Below are positions 33,007-43,835 of a stretch of DNA of 64,000 nucleotides, piece by piece (positions within the stretch are counted from its first letter, which is position 1; every line of letters begins with the position of its first letter). The position numbers were made by a program, and so were the translations under genes. Source of the DNA: Dryocosmus kuriphilus (Eukaryota > Arthropoda > Insecta > Hymenoptera > Cynipidae). Below the pieces are notes generated by a model. It was not told the origin of the DNA and made no database searches. It saw only the letters and a program-made list of their open reading frames with translations. The DNA is taken from NCBI GenBank assembly GCA_038277395.1, contig CM076194.1, forward strand, positions 178,722,636 to 178,786,635, in the 5' to 3' direction.

Positions 33007-33430
33007 CCGGGAAAAATTAACACCGTACTAAAATTGCATAAGCGTAAAACCTCCTTACTGTCTGAGGAAGGAGACAGAAAGAAAACCCCATAGCTGAAAA
33101 GTTTTGGTTTACTTTCTGGCGAGGTAGAATTTGCAAATTTTAAGTTGTTGATTTGGGAGGAATAGCTCTTCAAACTCGCAAGACCCGTGAGAGAAGGAGC
33201 ACCGAGGAACCGACAACAAACGAACACTCAAAGAGGCCGGAACTTCAGGAAAATCACCAGAAGTAACGCGAAAGCGGCTTTGGAAAATTGGGACACATTC
33301 AGAAACGAGAAAGGATGAAGAGATTGGTACTACTTATGTGTTTGGTATGAATTTATTTATATTTTTCAAAAATATTTTACAATTTCGCTCTTGAACCTTT
33401 GGAAAAGGAAAGGGAAACGTATAAGAGTAA

Positions 33431-34641
33431 ATGTACGAAGATAGGAGACGGACAATCTTCACAAGCGACTCAAGTGAAGCCACAGGATCAGAGCACGGAA
33501 GCTCAGAAGTTAGTATAAACTTCTACGAAACTTCAAATAACAATTCATACTTCCCACATTGCCACCAGACGAAAATAATAATGGCAAATACGGGCGCCAA
33601 CCAATCACTTATCTCAAGGATGATCAAAGCTCTATCAAACGATGACCTAAGCAAGTTAGGACCGGAAGACATAAAAAAACAATTTTTTGAGATAAAGAAG
33701 AAATTAATGGAATCAGAAGAAAAGACAGCCCAGCTTACACAGAAGTTACAACAGATTGGACTCAAGGACCCAGAATTAACTACTAAAAGAGAAGAAGTAA
33801 GGGCTACAGCACTGTATGAGGAGGATAAAATAACCCTGACGGGAGACCAAAGCAGGCAATCTATCAGATATCTAATGGACGAGATAGGCGAATTTGACGG
33901 AACAACGGGTGTAGAGTCATTCATAGATGACCTAAAATATATAGTCAACCAAGTACATGGACCCAGCACAATAACTGAATCACTCATGATAGACAAGTTG
34001 TTGAGAGCCTGTAAGGCAAAGAAATTCAAAGGAGAAGCGCATCGAGTAGTATGAAGGGTAAATGGTTTCTGCCTAATAGAAATCATAAATGCACTAAGGC
34101 TAGCGTTTGGGCGTACCGGTAAAAGTATGTTATAATTGCAGGAAGAGCGCAACCAAATGTGCCAAATGCGCAACGAGAAAGTAGAAACTTTCATCAAATG
34201 ATATGCCGATTTGGATCGACAAGTCCAAAGGGCGATCGATTTGGAACCTGCCGAGTTCCTTGAGTACGAGCGCCGAATGGAGAGAATGACAAACATAAAA
34301 AAATTCATCAATTGCCTAAGGCTAGAAATCAAAACAGAAGTCTCGAGCTCACGACCCGAATTCCTTAATGAAGCATACCAACGAGCATTAGAAGAAGAGA
34401 AAGTCTTTTTCGACAAGAAACGAGAACGATCCAGACTAGCGGAAAAATTGCAAAGAAGACAGATACAGCAGGCACCATTTAAAAGGCACACAAACTACGA
34501 ACCAAAAATGGACATAAACAAACAGTGAGAGAGAACAGCAACACCCAAGACACTACCAACCTGCAAATATTGCAAAAAATATGGGCATTCGGAAGACAAA
34601 TGCTTTTCTAAACAAAACCAGGAGAAACGACAAAATTTTTA
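33431..34641 (+). pseudogene. Errantivirus gag with in-frame stops
   Basis: One frame without frameshift, but with stops at 34052 (TGA), 34133 (TAA), 34199 (TGA) and 34526 (TGA). The N-terminal half has a coiled-coil-like Lys/Glu/Gln stretch (ESEEKTAQLTQKLQQI). The middle has the retrotransposon gag core (LRACKAKKFKGEA onwards). Near the end is a CCHC knuckle (CKYCKKYGHSEDKC, about 34563-34604) that would bind genomic RNA. The frame stays open to about 34819 except for a TAA at 34639. Structural protein of the particle; not producible from this copy. Confidence 0.8.
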
Positions 34642-34744
34642 ATACGAACGCCCCCACAGCAAGGATCCACCCAGGAGAACATATGCAGTAGAAGAAACGG
34701 AGTCCCAGTCGCAGGTAGAGAACAGCCAAGAAGAGTGTTTTTAT

Positions 34745-34860
34745 CCAATGGAGGAAACGGACACCAATTTATTAGAATCAGACTTAGAGGATACCAACCC
34801 AGACGAGGCCTACTGGTAGATTCAGGAAGTCCAGAATCTTTTATTAAAACCTCGTGCATT
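34745..34860 (+). pseudogene. Errantivirus aspartic protease fragment
   Basis: In the frame -1 relative to gag, a GLLVDSGS active-site signature is visible at about 34807-34830, followed by PESFIKTS. This is the start of pol; the rest of the protease runs into a frame change before the RT frame at 34854. The -1 relation to gag is the usual arrangement in gypsy-like elements. Confidence 0.7.
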
Positions 34861-36634
34861 ATAACGGTGAATCACTGGACAAGGAGGTCACAAGGCGGGA
34901 CATCGAAATAGAGGAATTCGACAACGAGGCCGACAACCCACGCGAGAAGAAACCTGTTTTAAGGAAATTAATTCAAAGAATACTCGATAGTAAAATCGAC
35001 AACGAGGAACGAAAGCTGTTATTACCAACGCTATACAAAGAGGATAAAATAGCGCCAATACACCTAACCAATAGAAACCAGGAGAGAATAGAGGAACTTT
35101 TGAGTAAAACTAAACTAGACCATCTGAAAGAACACACTAGAGAAAGACTACAAGATTTAATCCTTGAATATAACGACATTTTTTACCTCACCGGAGATGA
35201 AATGTCTACAGTATCGGATGTAAAACATTCAATCAAATTAAGAACAGACAAACCAGTAAGCGTACCTCTCTATAGGCATCCCATCGTGTACCAACGAGAG
35301 ATTGAGCGACGGATCGAAGACTATGAGAAGAAAGGACTAATCAGACCTTCCTTCTCCCGATACCAAGCGAACGTCTGGCTAGTCAAAAAGAAGATGGACA
35401 GCAGTGGAGAGCAGAAATGGAGACACGTAATGGACTTCCGCAAGCTGAACGAACACACAATACAGGACAATTACCCATTACCTTCCATCGAGGAAATCCT
35501 CTGTTTATTAGATAAGGCCAAATTTATGTCATGCTTTGACATGGCTAACGGGCTTTATCAAATCCTAATGGAGGAATGCTTTGACATGGCTAACGGGTTT
35601 TATGAAATCCTAATGGAGGACAAAGATATCGAGAAGACAGCTTTCAGCACCCACAAAGGCCATTGGGAATGGCTAGGAATGCCAATGGTGCTAATAAACA
35701 GCCCAGCCACGTGCCAGCGCATGGTCAACTTCAAACTTAAAGGCTTAATTGGCACGATCAGTTTCATATACCTCGACGATCTAATTGTAATGGGATCAAA
35801 CGCAGAGGAGCATTTGAAAAACCTAAAAACAGTTTTCAATCGCCTAAGAGAAACCAAGCTACTCCTCCAGCCGGATAAATGCAAATACATGGAGGAAGAG
35901 CTCGAATATTTAGGACACTCAGTGGGCCCAGAAGGAGTAAAACCACTCAAGAAAAATGTGGAGAAAGTCCTCCAATATCCACGACCGAAGAATATCAAAG
36001 AAGTCGAACGATTTATGGGACTCGCAACCTATTACCTCAAATTTATAAACAACTTTGCGAAAATATCTGCACCCATAAATCAACTAAAAGGCAAGAATGT
36101 CAACTTCCAATGGAGCGAGAAATGTGAAGAGGCTTTCAACGTACTCAAACAATCCTTAACATCATACCCGTTACTAAAACACCCGGATGTAACAAAGGAG
36201 TTTATTCTCAATGCAGACGCATCCAACGACGGTTTGGGGGTTATACTCAGTCAGCTGGACGAACAAGGACAAGAACTCCCGGTCTCATATTCAAGCAGGA
36301 GTCTAGGAAAGGCAGAAAAAAACTACTCAACGACAGAAAAAGAGTTGACAACAATCAACTGGGGCATAAAGCAATACAAGCACCTCCTATATGGACAAAA
36401 GTTTAGAATATGTACCGACCACCAGCCCATAAGAGGCCTACTATCAGCAAGACAAATATGTCCTCAAGGCTATTTCGACTAACACAAAAACTTACAGATT
36501 ATTATCCAGAAGTAATATATAAAAAGGGGAAACATAACACAAACGCCGACGCGTTAAGACGGGCATTCCCAGTAAGGAACAAGGACAATGACTGGAGCGA
36601 TCTCCACAAAATACTTGACCGCACTGCCCCATAA
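34854..36634 (+). pseudogene. Errantivirus reverse transcriptase-RNase H
   Basis: A 542-codon frame holds the RT: VMDFRKLN near residue 195, motif A (CFDMANG) at 228 and again at 243 because of a 45-bp tandem duplication, YLDDL near 306, then the connection and the RNase H start (NADASNDGLG near 453, STTEKEL, TDHQP). The frame shifts at about 36,460, after which the end of RNase H (YKKGKHNTNADAL) continues to 36634 in another frame. Duplication of motif A within the catalytic palm should by itself prevent activity. Confidence 0.85.
35532..35621 (+). repeat. 45-bp in-frame tandem duplication of RT motif A
   Basis: TGCTTTGACATGGCTAACGG begins at 35532 and again at 35577; each unit is 15 codons and ends with a MEE/MED triplet. 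Three or so bases differ between units (for example CTTTATCAA against TTTTATGAA). Confidence 0.9.
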
Positions 36635-36658
36635 TCTTCAAAAGAGGAACGAGCAATT

Positions 36659-38122
36659 GTGGAAGAATTGCAAAACTCATTAGGAACAATTGACATCCAA
36701 GCCTCAGAAAACAATGACGAGGAAGAAGAAGGAGAGGAGGAGCAGGAAGAAGAAGAAGAAGAAGAGGAGAACAACCTAATGACCCAAAAAATCAAGGTAA
36801 ACGCACATACAAGGATCATTCTAAAAGAGATGCCAAGGGAAGAAATCTAGAAAAGAATAAAACCCCACAAAAATTACATTACGAATGACTTAAGAAAATT
36901 GAAGCATTTTAATAACAACCAAATACTTAAAATAGCAGAAACCTCAGATACTGAGTTACATGACAAGGTGCAACGCCAAGTAATCTCAGATACATACCTC
37001 AAAAGAACGACAGAGGCAGATCTACAGATCAACGGAGCAATCTACAGAACCTTTCAAGAACTGATTAAAGTAGCAGAAATACTCTGGAAAGACGAACGTG
37101 AAGAGCAAGAAAGAATAATAGAACTAACGCAATGCACAGGGGAGGAAGAGTTCGCCACAGCGTCAAAATATATATATATAGAGTATTGAAAATGCTGGAA
37201 ATTGAACAACACAACAAAATCAAAACCAGATTGCCAAAAATAGTAAGGAAACCTCAGAGACAACAACAAATCATCGCTAGTACACACGAAAGGAGCCACT
37301 GGACGGAGGACAAAGTGCTACAAGGCATCCAGCAAGAATTTTACTGGAACCACATGAGGACACACATTCAAGACTACGTAAGGAGTTGTCCAAACTGTGC
37401 CAATAAAAGAAATGAAAGAAGAATCAGAGTAGATGCCGTACTCATAAATGCAGCAAAAAAAACTGTTCGAAATGCTGAATATAGATAAATTCAATTTAAA
37501 CAAAAAAGACTTTTTGCTCATTATAGATAGCTTAACAAGATACAGCTGGGTCATTCAACTATCTAAGGACAGGATGACGAATGTACTTTTGCAATTTTTC
37601 TACTCACACGGAATGCCCAAGAAAGTAGTCACAGACAACGAAACATGCTTCCAGAGTAAAGATCTGAAATCAATATACGAACAATTAGGCATACAACAGA
37701 TAAGAATATCAGCATACTATCCAGAGAGTAATGTCATTGCGGAAAGACTAATTGGAACACTAAAAAATACAGCAGTCAATTTTGAAGGAACACCATTACA
37801 AAAAATATTAAAGGCCCTCAAGAGCTATAATGAAACACCACACTCTACCACAACATACACCCCGCAGGAGTTGATATATGTAGAGAAAACATACGAAGAG
37901 CAAGACGAAGAAACACTCAACCGAGAAAGCTTGCAGAGGAAACATGAAAAGTTAAAAGATGCCAGAACACGAATTCAAACACAGAAGGAGAAGAATCAAG
38001 AAAGAACGAAAAGGACAGGCAAAGAAGGAGTATACGATATACGAGATACAGTTCTTATAAATTTAAAGATTAACGAGGAGAAACGACCCATTTGGTCAGA
38101 ACCCGTAATCATAAAAAATTAA
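36659..38122 (+). pseudogene. Errantivirus integrase and preceding linker
   Basis: 36659-36850 encodes an acidic Glu-rich linker, 36899-37189 a helical segment, 37132-37488 the zinc-binding HHCC region (YVRSCPNCANK), and 37448-38122 the catalytic core with Asp27, Asp63 and Glu99 of that frame. The last two are separated by 35 residues (D-D-35-E). A basic Lys/Arg/Glu C-terminal region follows. Three frames are used, so it is broken. A short TATATATATA run at 37170 lies at one frame break. Confidence 0.8.
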
Positions 38123-38146
38123 ATAATGCAACAAAAACGTTAACCA

Positions 38147-39337
38147 TTGTCAGAAAGAGGCAAGAGCAAAAAAGGCAATTTAATCATTTTAATCTTTCAG
38201 GTGCAGTTATCACAAGGGGGATACAACATATCTACAGGAGTACAACCGATAGACAGAGAAAAACTTTTTGAAGCAAGGACCTACAATGAAGTATGGAACA
38301 CCATACACTTCATCGAATTAAAAGACATAGAAAACGATATCAATCAGCTAACAGTACATGGGGATCAAATCAAAGAATACTGCTACAGCTACCATGGATG
38401 CATGATGGGACAAAGCGTACGAGCCATGAATAAGAGAATATTAAAATTAAGATTCCGGATCAATGGTTTGCAACGAATCTCACCCCGCAAAGCTAAAAGA
38501 GGACTGTTCAACTTTATAGGGACAGGAATCAAGTATCTATTCGGGTCAATGAACGCAGATGACGCAGAAAACATCAACGCGGACATCGGCGAGGTTTACA
38601 ACAAAACGAAAGGAGTAGCTACACTCATCAAGAACCAAACCAGCTTGATACAGACAACACTAGAAAAGCTGGATAGTATAAAATCACAGCAAAACACAGA
38701 TTTGAAAAAATTAGAAAGGATAGCAATAAGAGGATTAAATGAGACTAACAAATTCTGCCTTAATAACAAAATACTGAACTCGATCTTGGAATCAGAACTC
38801 CATTTAGAAGAAACAGCAGAAATACTACCAGACGAGGAAGATGCCATCAGTGAAGCTAAAGAAGGAAGGATTTCACCCCGAATAGTAACACCAAGGATCT
38901 TCATAAATTCACTAACAGCAATAAAAGAGAACCTGTTAACGGTGATACCATTCTCATTGCGAGAAGAAAACTATTTTTTGTATCTACGCATCAGCAAAGC
39001 AGATATGGTTCTAGCCAACGGACGACTGATTTACAACATACACACACCCATACCGAACACCGGCATCTATAAAGTCATCAAATTTACAAGCTTACCTTTC
39101 CCATACAGTACATACGGACACTACATCTACGATGAAATATACGAAGGAGCAATAGCATTATCACAAGATAACGACCACTTCACGTATGTAAACAAAAGCG
39201 AAAGCAGTCATGCAGGCAAGGAATACTACTGCAAAATCAAAGGCTCTATAAAGAAAACATCAAATGAACATTCATGCTTAGGATGGATCATACTAAAGAA
39301 GGGAGAGGCATGTCAGGAAAGATTCTTAAAACTACAA

Positions 39338-39410
<73 letters not shown>

Positions 39411-39935
39411 CTTCACGAACGGATACCGGTGGTACATCCTCCCGGTCAAAGAGGAAAAGTTGACCATCAGATGCCCACGAGCCCTAGACGTCACCATCCT
39501 GATCAATACAGTATCGGTCCTGACGTTGGAAAGCCATTACAAAGCCACCACAAAAACCGACGCATTCTTTCCTGCAACACATTATTCAAAAGATCATCCA
39601 ATAGAAGAACATCAAATATCTTTTAACCTTTCTTCGCTGAAAGCCACTTTCATCGACCCCCACCAGACACACCCTTACCCGTGTTTCACAGCACGCAAAT
39701 CGACCTGTCGCAGCTTCGAGCATCAGCTTTATCCCTCGGAGAAGCCGAAAGGGAGTACGAAGAAATGCTGAATACAAGAGGGCAGCATTCGTGGTGGAAA
39801 AAGGGAGCCACCTGGCTAGAACGACTAGGATACACTAGTTTAGCCATACTCATCTTCACCGGATTATGGAAATTCGGCCTTGGACATCTACTGAGATGCC
39901 TCCTGTTGACGACACCCTGCGGGAAGACGATTTAA
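38147..39935 (+). pseudogene. Errantivirus envelope gene, disrupted by a TA microsatellite
   Basis: The first frame (38147-39342) starts after a possible 3' splice site (TTTAATCTTTCAG at about 38203) and has a short hydrophobic N-terminal stretch (LIILIF), a dibasic cleavage-like motif RKAKR at residues ~114-118 followed by the GLFNFIG segment typical of insect retrovirus env, and a long helical region. A 65-bp TA tract (39343-39407) destroys the frame. Later env sequence continues in other frames, ending with a hydrophobic membrane-anchor segment near 39825-39900 (TSLAILIFTGLWKFGLG). In the family this is the membrane fusion protein; here it is non-functional. Confidence 0.8.
39343..39407. 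repeat. (TA)n microsatellite in env
   Basis: About 32 TA units inside the env coding region; probably expanded after insertion, because it is incompatible with an active env. Confidence 0.95.
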
Positions 39936-40072
39936 AGAACCAGGGATCACACAGTAATATATCACCAGCCAACCGCATCCACGGCACATGCGTCGTATCA
40001 AACACCTCCTGAAACAATCATTGTTAGAGTTACGAATTCAAAAAAAGATTTGGAAAATTTGTAACCAAATTT

Positions 40073-40089
40073 TCCCTAAAGGGAGGAAG
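40073..40089 (+). promoter_or_regulatory. Polypurine tract of the errantivirus
   Basis: AAAGGGAGGAAG lies directly before the 3' LTR, the expected place for plus-strand priming. Confidence 0.75.
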
Positions 40090-40316
40090 TGTCACCTCTC
40101 TCTTTTTTCTAGTTCACCAAAACTGTATATAAATAGGTCGGCCTCACGGCCTAGCTAGCACTTGTATCGAGATTCGCGCCTGTGATTCGTCATGCTGTTC
40201 AAATAAAGCTTATATCTGATACCTTGAAATCCAAAGCCTGTTATATCCTCTTTCCCATTCCCTGAAAACCTAGTTATCTTTTTAAGAAAGATAAACCGAG
40301 AAATAACTGGATCACA
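40090..40316 (+). repeat. 3' LTR of the errantivirus
   Basis: Starts TGTCACC and ends GGATCACA; 227 bp. Same TATATAAATAG and AATAAAGC landmarks. Followed at once by GCAC (40317-40320). Confidence 0.9.
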
Positions 40317-40477
40317 GCACAGGTAATTGTAGACGACTAGGAGCAGACCCAAAAATCAAACCTCTGCCTCATGTATAGGGAAAGAAGGGAAAATTATCAC
40401 TGAAATAAAATTGCTTAGAATAATAAAAATTTCCGAGCAAATCATCATGAAAGTTTTTAAAATCTACACATTGGAAC

Positions 40478-40575
40478 TTGAGGACGAGGCAGCGAAATAC
40501 AATTATAAGATTGAACGAACTTACCTTAAGTAAAGTTCGATCGAGATTGTATAAGCTGCCTCGTCCGAAGAGATC
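40478..40575 (+). repeat. DIRS internal complementary region
   Basis: Contains GACGAGGCAGCGAAATACAA, the complement of one element end, and ATTGTATAAGCTGCCTCGTC, corresponding to the other, joined through the right-end extension. In the DIRS replication model this segment serves as a template for joining the ends of the circular intermediate. Confidence 0.8.
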
Positions 40576-41470
40576 AAACCCACCAGGCCCTTATAATATA
40601 CATATATATACAGGGTGTCTAAAAAGTCCCGGGACGGTTGGAAAGTTCCTCAGTTAAAATATTTCTCAAACAAGTGAAGGTCATTCCTGAAGTAAATTTC
40701 AACGAGAAATTCAATGGTGACCTTCATTTTGACCTTGAAGTTGACCTTCATGGCTTTTAAAGGTCAAATTTGTTTTTTCAAATGGAAACCCCCTTTTTTT
40801 ACATCTGCAATCGATAGAGCGGAAACTTCTACGTTCAGGTACATACCTAAGTCATAGGTCGATTGTAAATTTCAAGGTCACTTAGAGGTTACTTGACATT
40901 AACAAAGTTTTCCAAGAGGTTAGTGCAATTCCTGAAGTAGATTTCAACGAAGAATTCAATGGTGACCATCATTTTGACTTTGAAGTTGACCTTCATGGCT
41001 TTTTGAAGGTCAACTTTGTTTTTTTAAATGGAAACCCCCTTTTTTACATCTGCAATCGATAGAGTGAAAAATTCTACGTTCAGGTACGTACCCAAGCCAT
41101 AGGTCAATTGTAACGTTCAAGGTCAGTTAGAGGTTATTTGAAATTAACAAAGTTTTCCAAGAGGTCAGTGCAATTCCTGAAGTAAATTTCAACGAGAAAT
41201 TCATTGGTGAGCTCTGTATTGATCTTGGTGACAGCGTTTTGAATATTGTAAAATCATAAGGAAATTTTTGATTAAAAGTTCCAGGTGTTCTGGTGAGAAT
41301 TATTTTCCTCCCCAAAGAGTTATACAGTCCTATACCGTTTTTCGATACCTAAGTCAATACCTAAAGCGATACCATAAGTCCTATACCGTTTTTCCATACG
41401 AATATTACGAATCGAAACTAAATTTACGTATTACGAGTACATACTTACTATCTTTCGCTAAAAGATTATT

Positions 41471-42558
41471 ATGGCGCAAGCTAAACTTTTGGAGCGAGAG
41501 AGGGTATCTGTATTAATGATGTGTGGTTGGGGAGATCGAGTTCGATCTTATGATCAAGTTCGTTTGCATTTAATCGCACTTTTCGTAATGGAGAAGGGTT
41601 AAATCCTGTCTCAAAATCAACAATTGAAATAACTGTAAGGCGCTTTATGAATCATGGATCTATCAAGGACCTTCAGAGAACTGGTCGGCCAAAATCTGCA
41701 GGATCTGAGCAGATGCAGATGGACATAGCCCAAGCATTTGTTGACAACCCACACCTTAGTTTACGTCGAGCTGATGATGAGCGTGACGTTGCTCCTGGGA
41801 CAGTGCGAAGTATTTTAAAAAGCATTAATTTCCATTCTTACAAAGTTCATCTGGTACAAGAGCTCAATGAAGACGATCCTGATCGTCGGGTTGAATTTTG
41901 TGAAATTATGATGGACAGAATTGATAGAAATCCTCTTTTCTTGTACAATGCAGTATTTTCAGATGAAGCTACTTTCATTTTAAAAGGTGAAGTTAACAGG
42001 CAAAATTGTAGATATTGGTCCGACACAAATCCTGATTGGATGTTGGAGAGTCACACACAATATCCACAAAAGATTAATGTTTGGGCCGGTATCTTGAATG
42101 ATACATTGATAGGCCCTTTCTTCATCGATGGTAATCTCAATGCCCGTGCATATGAAGAGCTTCTCAGAAAACAAATTGTACCAAGAATAAGGGGGATTAC
42201 AGGCGATAATTTTCAAAATATTTGGTTTCAGCAGGACGGAGCAGCGGCTCATTACGGCAGGGAGGTTCGAGCATATTTGGATACTCAGTTCCCTCAAAGG
42301 TGGATTGGAAGAAGGGGTGAAAACGAGTGGCCTGCTAGATCTCCTGATCTGACGCCTCTCGACTATTTTCTTTGGGGTTATTTAAAGAGCAAAGTATACT
42401 CAACGCAACCCCAAAGCTTAGATGAATTGCAGAATTGGATTCTGCAACAGGCTAGTTTCATTGATAGGGATATGATTCGCAATGCTGTAACTCATTTTTA
42501 CAATCGCATAGCTTTTTGTCAAGAAGCTCAAGGTTTTCAGTTCGAACATCTTCACTGA
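41471..42558 (+). pseudogene. D-D-41-D transposase with one frameshift (~362 aa)
   Basis: Starts MAQAKLLERERV at 41471; a one-base frame change at about 41567 separates the first ~30 codons from the rest. 41647-42558 is open: helix-turn-helix with LQRTGRPKSA and the DERDVAPGTVRSIL helix, then the catalytic domain with VFSDEATF, QQDGAAAHY and SPDLTPLDYFLWG. Counting from the Asp of QQDGA to the Asp of PLDY gives 41 intervening residues, so D-D-41-D. All three acidic residues are present. The catalytic part looks healthy; the frameshift probably kills it unless translation starts at 41647. Confidence 0.8.
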
Positions 42559-42690
42559 AGCGTGAGAGGCAAGGGGACTCACGCTAATCAAACACCACGA
42601 AACGTGAGAGGCAAGGGGACTCACGCTAATCAAGCACCCCGAAACATGAAAGGCAAGGGGACTCACGCTAATGAAGCACCCCAAAGGGAA
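42557..42690 (+). repeat. Three tandem 44-bp units after the transposase
   Basis: GAGGCAAGGGGACTCACGCT occurs three times, followed by AATCAA-GCACC-like ends. The units lie directly downstream of the stop codon. Confidence 0.9.
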
Positions 42691-43437
42691 CAGAATTCAC
42701 TGCGTCCACGTCGTTGTTCCTGGGTAATGCTAAACGTAAACGTAAACTGCTTGGAAAAAACCTTAAAAAAAACCTTGAAGATCATCACCAAGATCAATAC
42801 AGAGCTCACCAATGAATTTTTCGTTGAAATTTACTTCAGGAATTACACTGACCTCTTGGAAAACTTTGTTAATTTCAAATAACCTCTAACTGACCTTGCA
42901 CAATACAATTGACCTATGACTTGGGTACGTACCTGAACGTAGAATTTTCCGCTCTATCGATTGCAGGTGTAAAAAAGGGGGTTTCCATTTAAAAAAACAA
43001 AGTTGACCTTCAAAAAGCCATGAAGGTCAACTTCCAGGTCAAAATGAAGGTCACCATTGAATTCCTCGTTGAAATTTACTTCAGGAATTGCACTGGCCTC
43101 TTGGAAAACTTTGTTAATTTCAAATAACCTCTAACTGACCTTGAACGATACAATTGACCTATGACTTGGGTACGTACCTGAACGTAGAATTTTCCGCTCT
43201 AGCGACTGCAGATGTAAAAAAAGGGGTTTCCATTTAAAAAAACAAAGTTGACCTTCAAAAAGCCATAAAAGTCAACTTCAAAGTCAAAATGAAGGTCACC
43301 ATTTAATTCCTCGTTGAAATTTACTTCAGGAATGACCTTCACTTTTTTGAAAAATATTTTACCTGAGGAAATATCCAACCGTCCCGGGACTTTTTAGACA
43401 CCCTGTATATATAAATATAAATATATATATATAACTT

Positions 43438-43640
43438 TGAAATAGAATGACTGGGAACGGAAAAGCGGGAGGTACGACACCTGGAAGTGGCGCGAACAAC
43501 TGCTAACTTAAAAATATCATGGCGGAACTCACGGCAACTAACGGTACTACGCATTTGATCTTGTGAACGAGGCAGCGAAATACAATCTTGATCGAACTTC
43601 GCTTAAGGTAAGTTCGTTCAATCTTATAATCTTCTATTAT
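43438..43640 (+). repeat. DIRS right terminal repeat with terminal extension
   Basis: Inverse of the left repeat, followed by ~40 extra bases (CTTGATCGAACTTCGCTTAA onwards). Those extra bases are complementary to part of the internal region at 40495-40560, the arrangement known from DIRS1, where the right repeat is longer than the left. Confidence 0.8.
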
Positions 43641-43659
43641 TGGGCATACGAAACAATAT

Positions 43660-43700
43660 CCCGACTAGGAGCAAAAGATTTCCAAAAATGTATGTCCTCT
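43660..43700. mobile_element. Continuation of the palindromic element beyond the DIRS
   Basis: GACTAGGAGCAAAAGATTTCC and the following bases are the inverse of 27390-27430, completing the arm interrupted at 28440. Confidence 0.6.
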
Positions 43701-43730
43701 TCGCGGTCACATTCTCATCGCGAGAAGTAT

Positions 43731-43835
43731 GAGCGCGCCTAGGGCGCGCGTCTTTTGCAACTCGTGCTTCGCACTCGATAGTATATTAAACTCGCGCCTC
43801 GCGCTCGATACTGTATTTACATCTAGCTACGCGCT
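43731..43835. repeat. GC-rich short repeats
   Basis: GCGCGCCTAGGGCGCGCG (near-palindrome), then three diverged ~31-bp units around CTCGTGCTTCGCACTCGATA, CTCGCGCCTCGCGCTCGATA and CTAGCTACGCGCTCGG. GC-rich island in AT-rich DNA; nature unknown. Confidence 0.5.

Larger units (their letters stand above)
32760..40316 (+). mobile_element. Endogenous errantivirus (Ty3/gypsy with env), 7.56 kb, degenerate
   Basis: Two 227-bp LTRs, primer-binding site, gag, protease, RT-RNase H, integrase, env and a polypurine tract in order, with a 4-bp GCAC target duplication. LTRs differ at about 18 positions plus 2 small indels by hand alignment (~8%), and all genes carry stops or frameshifts, so it is an old inactive provirus. 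Inserted in the recombinase gene of a DIRS element. Confidence 0.9.
40611..43405 (+). mobile_element. Tc1/mariner-superfamily transposon (2795 bp) with tandem-repeat ends
   Basis: Termini CAGGGTGTCTAAAAAGTCCC and, inverted, GGGACTTTTTAGACACCCTG, each flanked by TA. Each end consists of two to three ~245-bp tandem units (40683, 40930 and 41172 on the left; about 42810, 43055 and 43305 on the right) carrying AATTCCTGAAGTA and the inverse. A single transposase gene is in the middle. Inserted in the DIRS element between its internal complementary region and its right repeat. Confidence 0.9.
28441..43640 (+). mobile_element. DIRS-type tyrosine-recombinase retrotransposon with two nested insertions
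   Basis: Inverted terminal repeats at 28441-28592 and 43438-43640; SR-rich gag region, DIRS-type RT-RNase H, and a tyrosine recombinase frame in that order; and an internal complementary region at 40478-40575. The errantivirus (32760-40316) and the D-D-41-D transposon (40611-43405) account for about 10.4 kb of the 15.2 kb, leaving about 4.8 kb, typical for DIRS elements. Several stops and frameshifts: dead. Confidence 0.85.

Noticed and set aside
33523..34491. 322-codon minus-strand frame opposite gag
   Set aside because: Antisense shadow of the errantivirus gag; Ser-rich composition follows from the sense codons.
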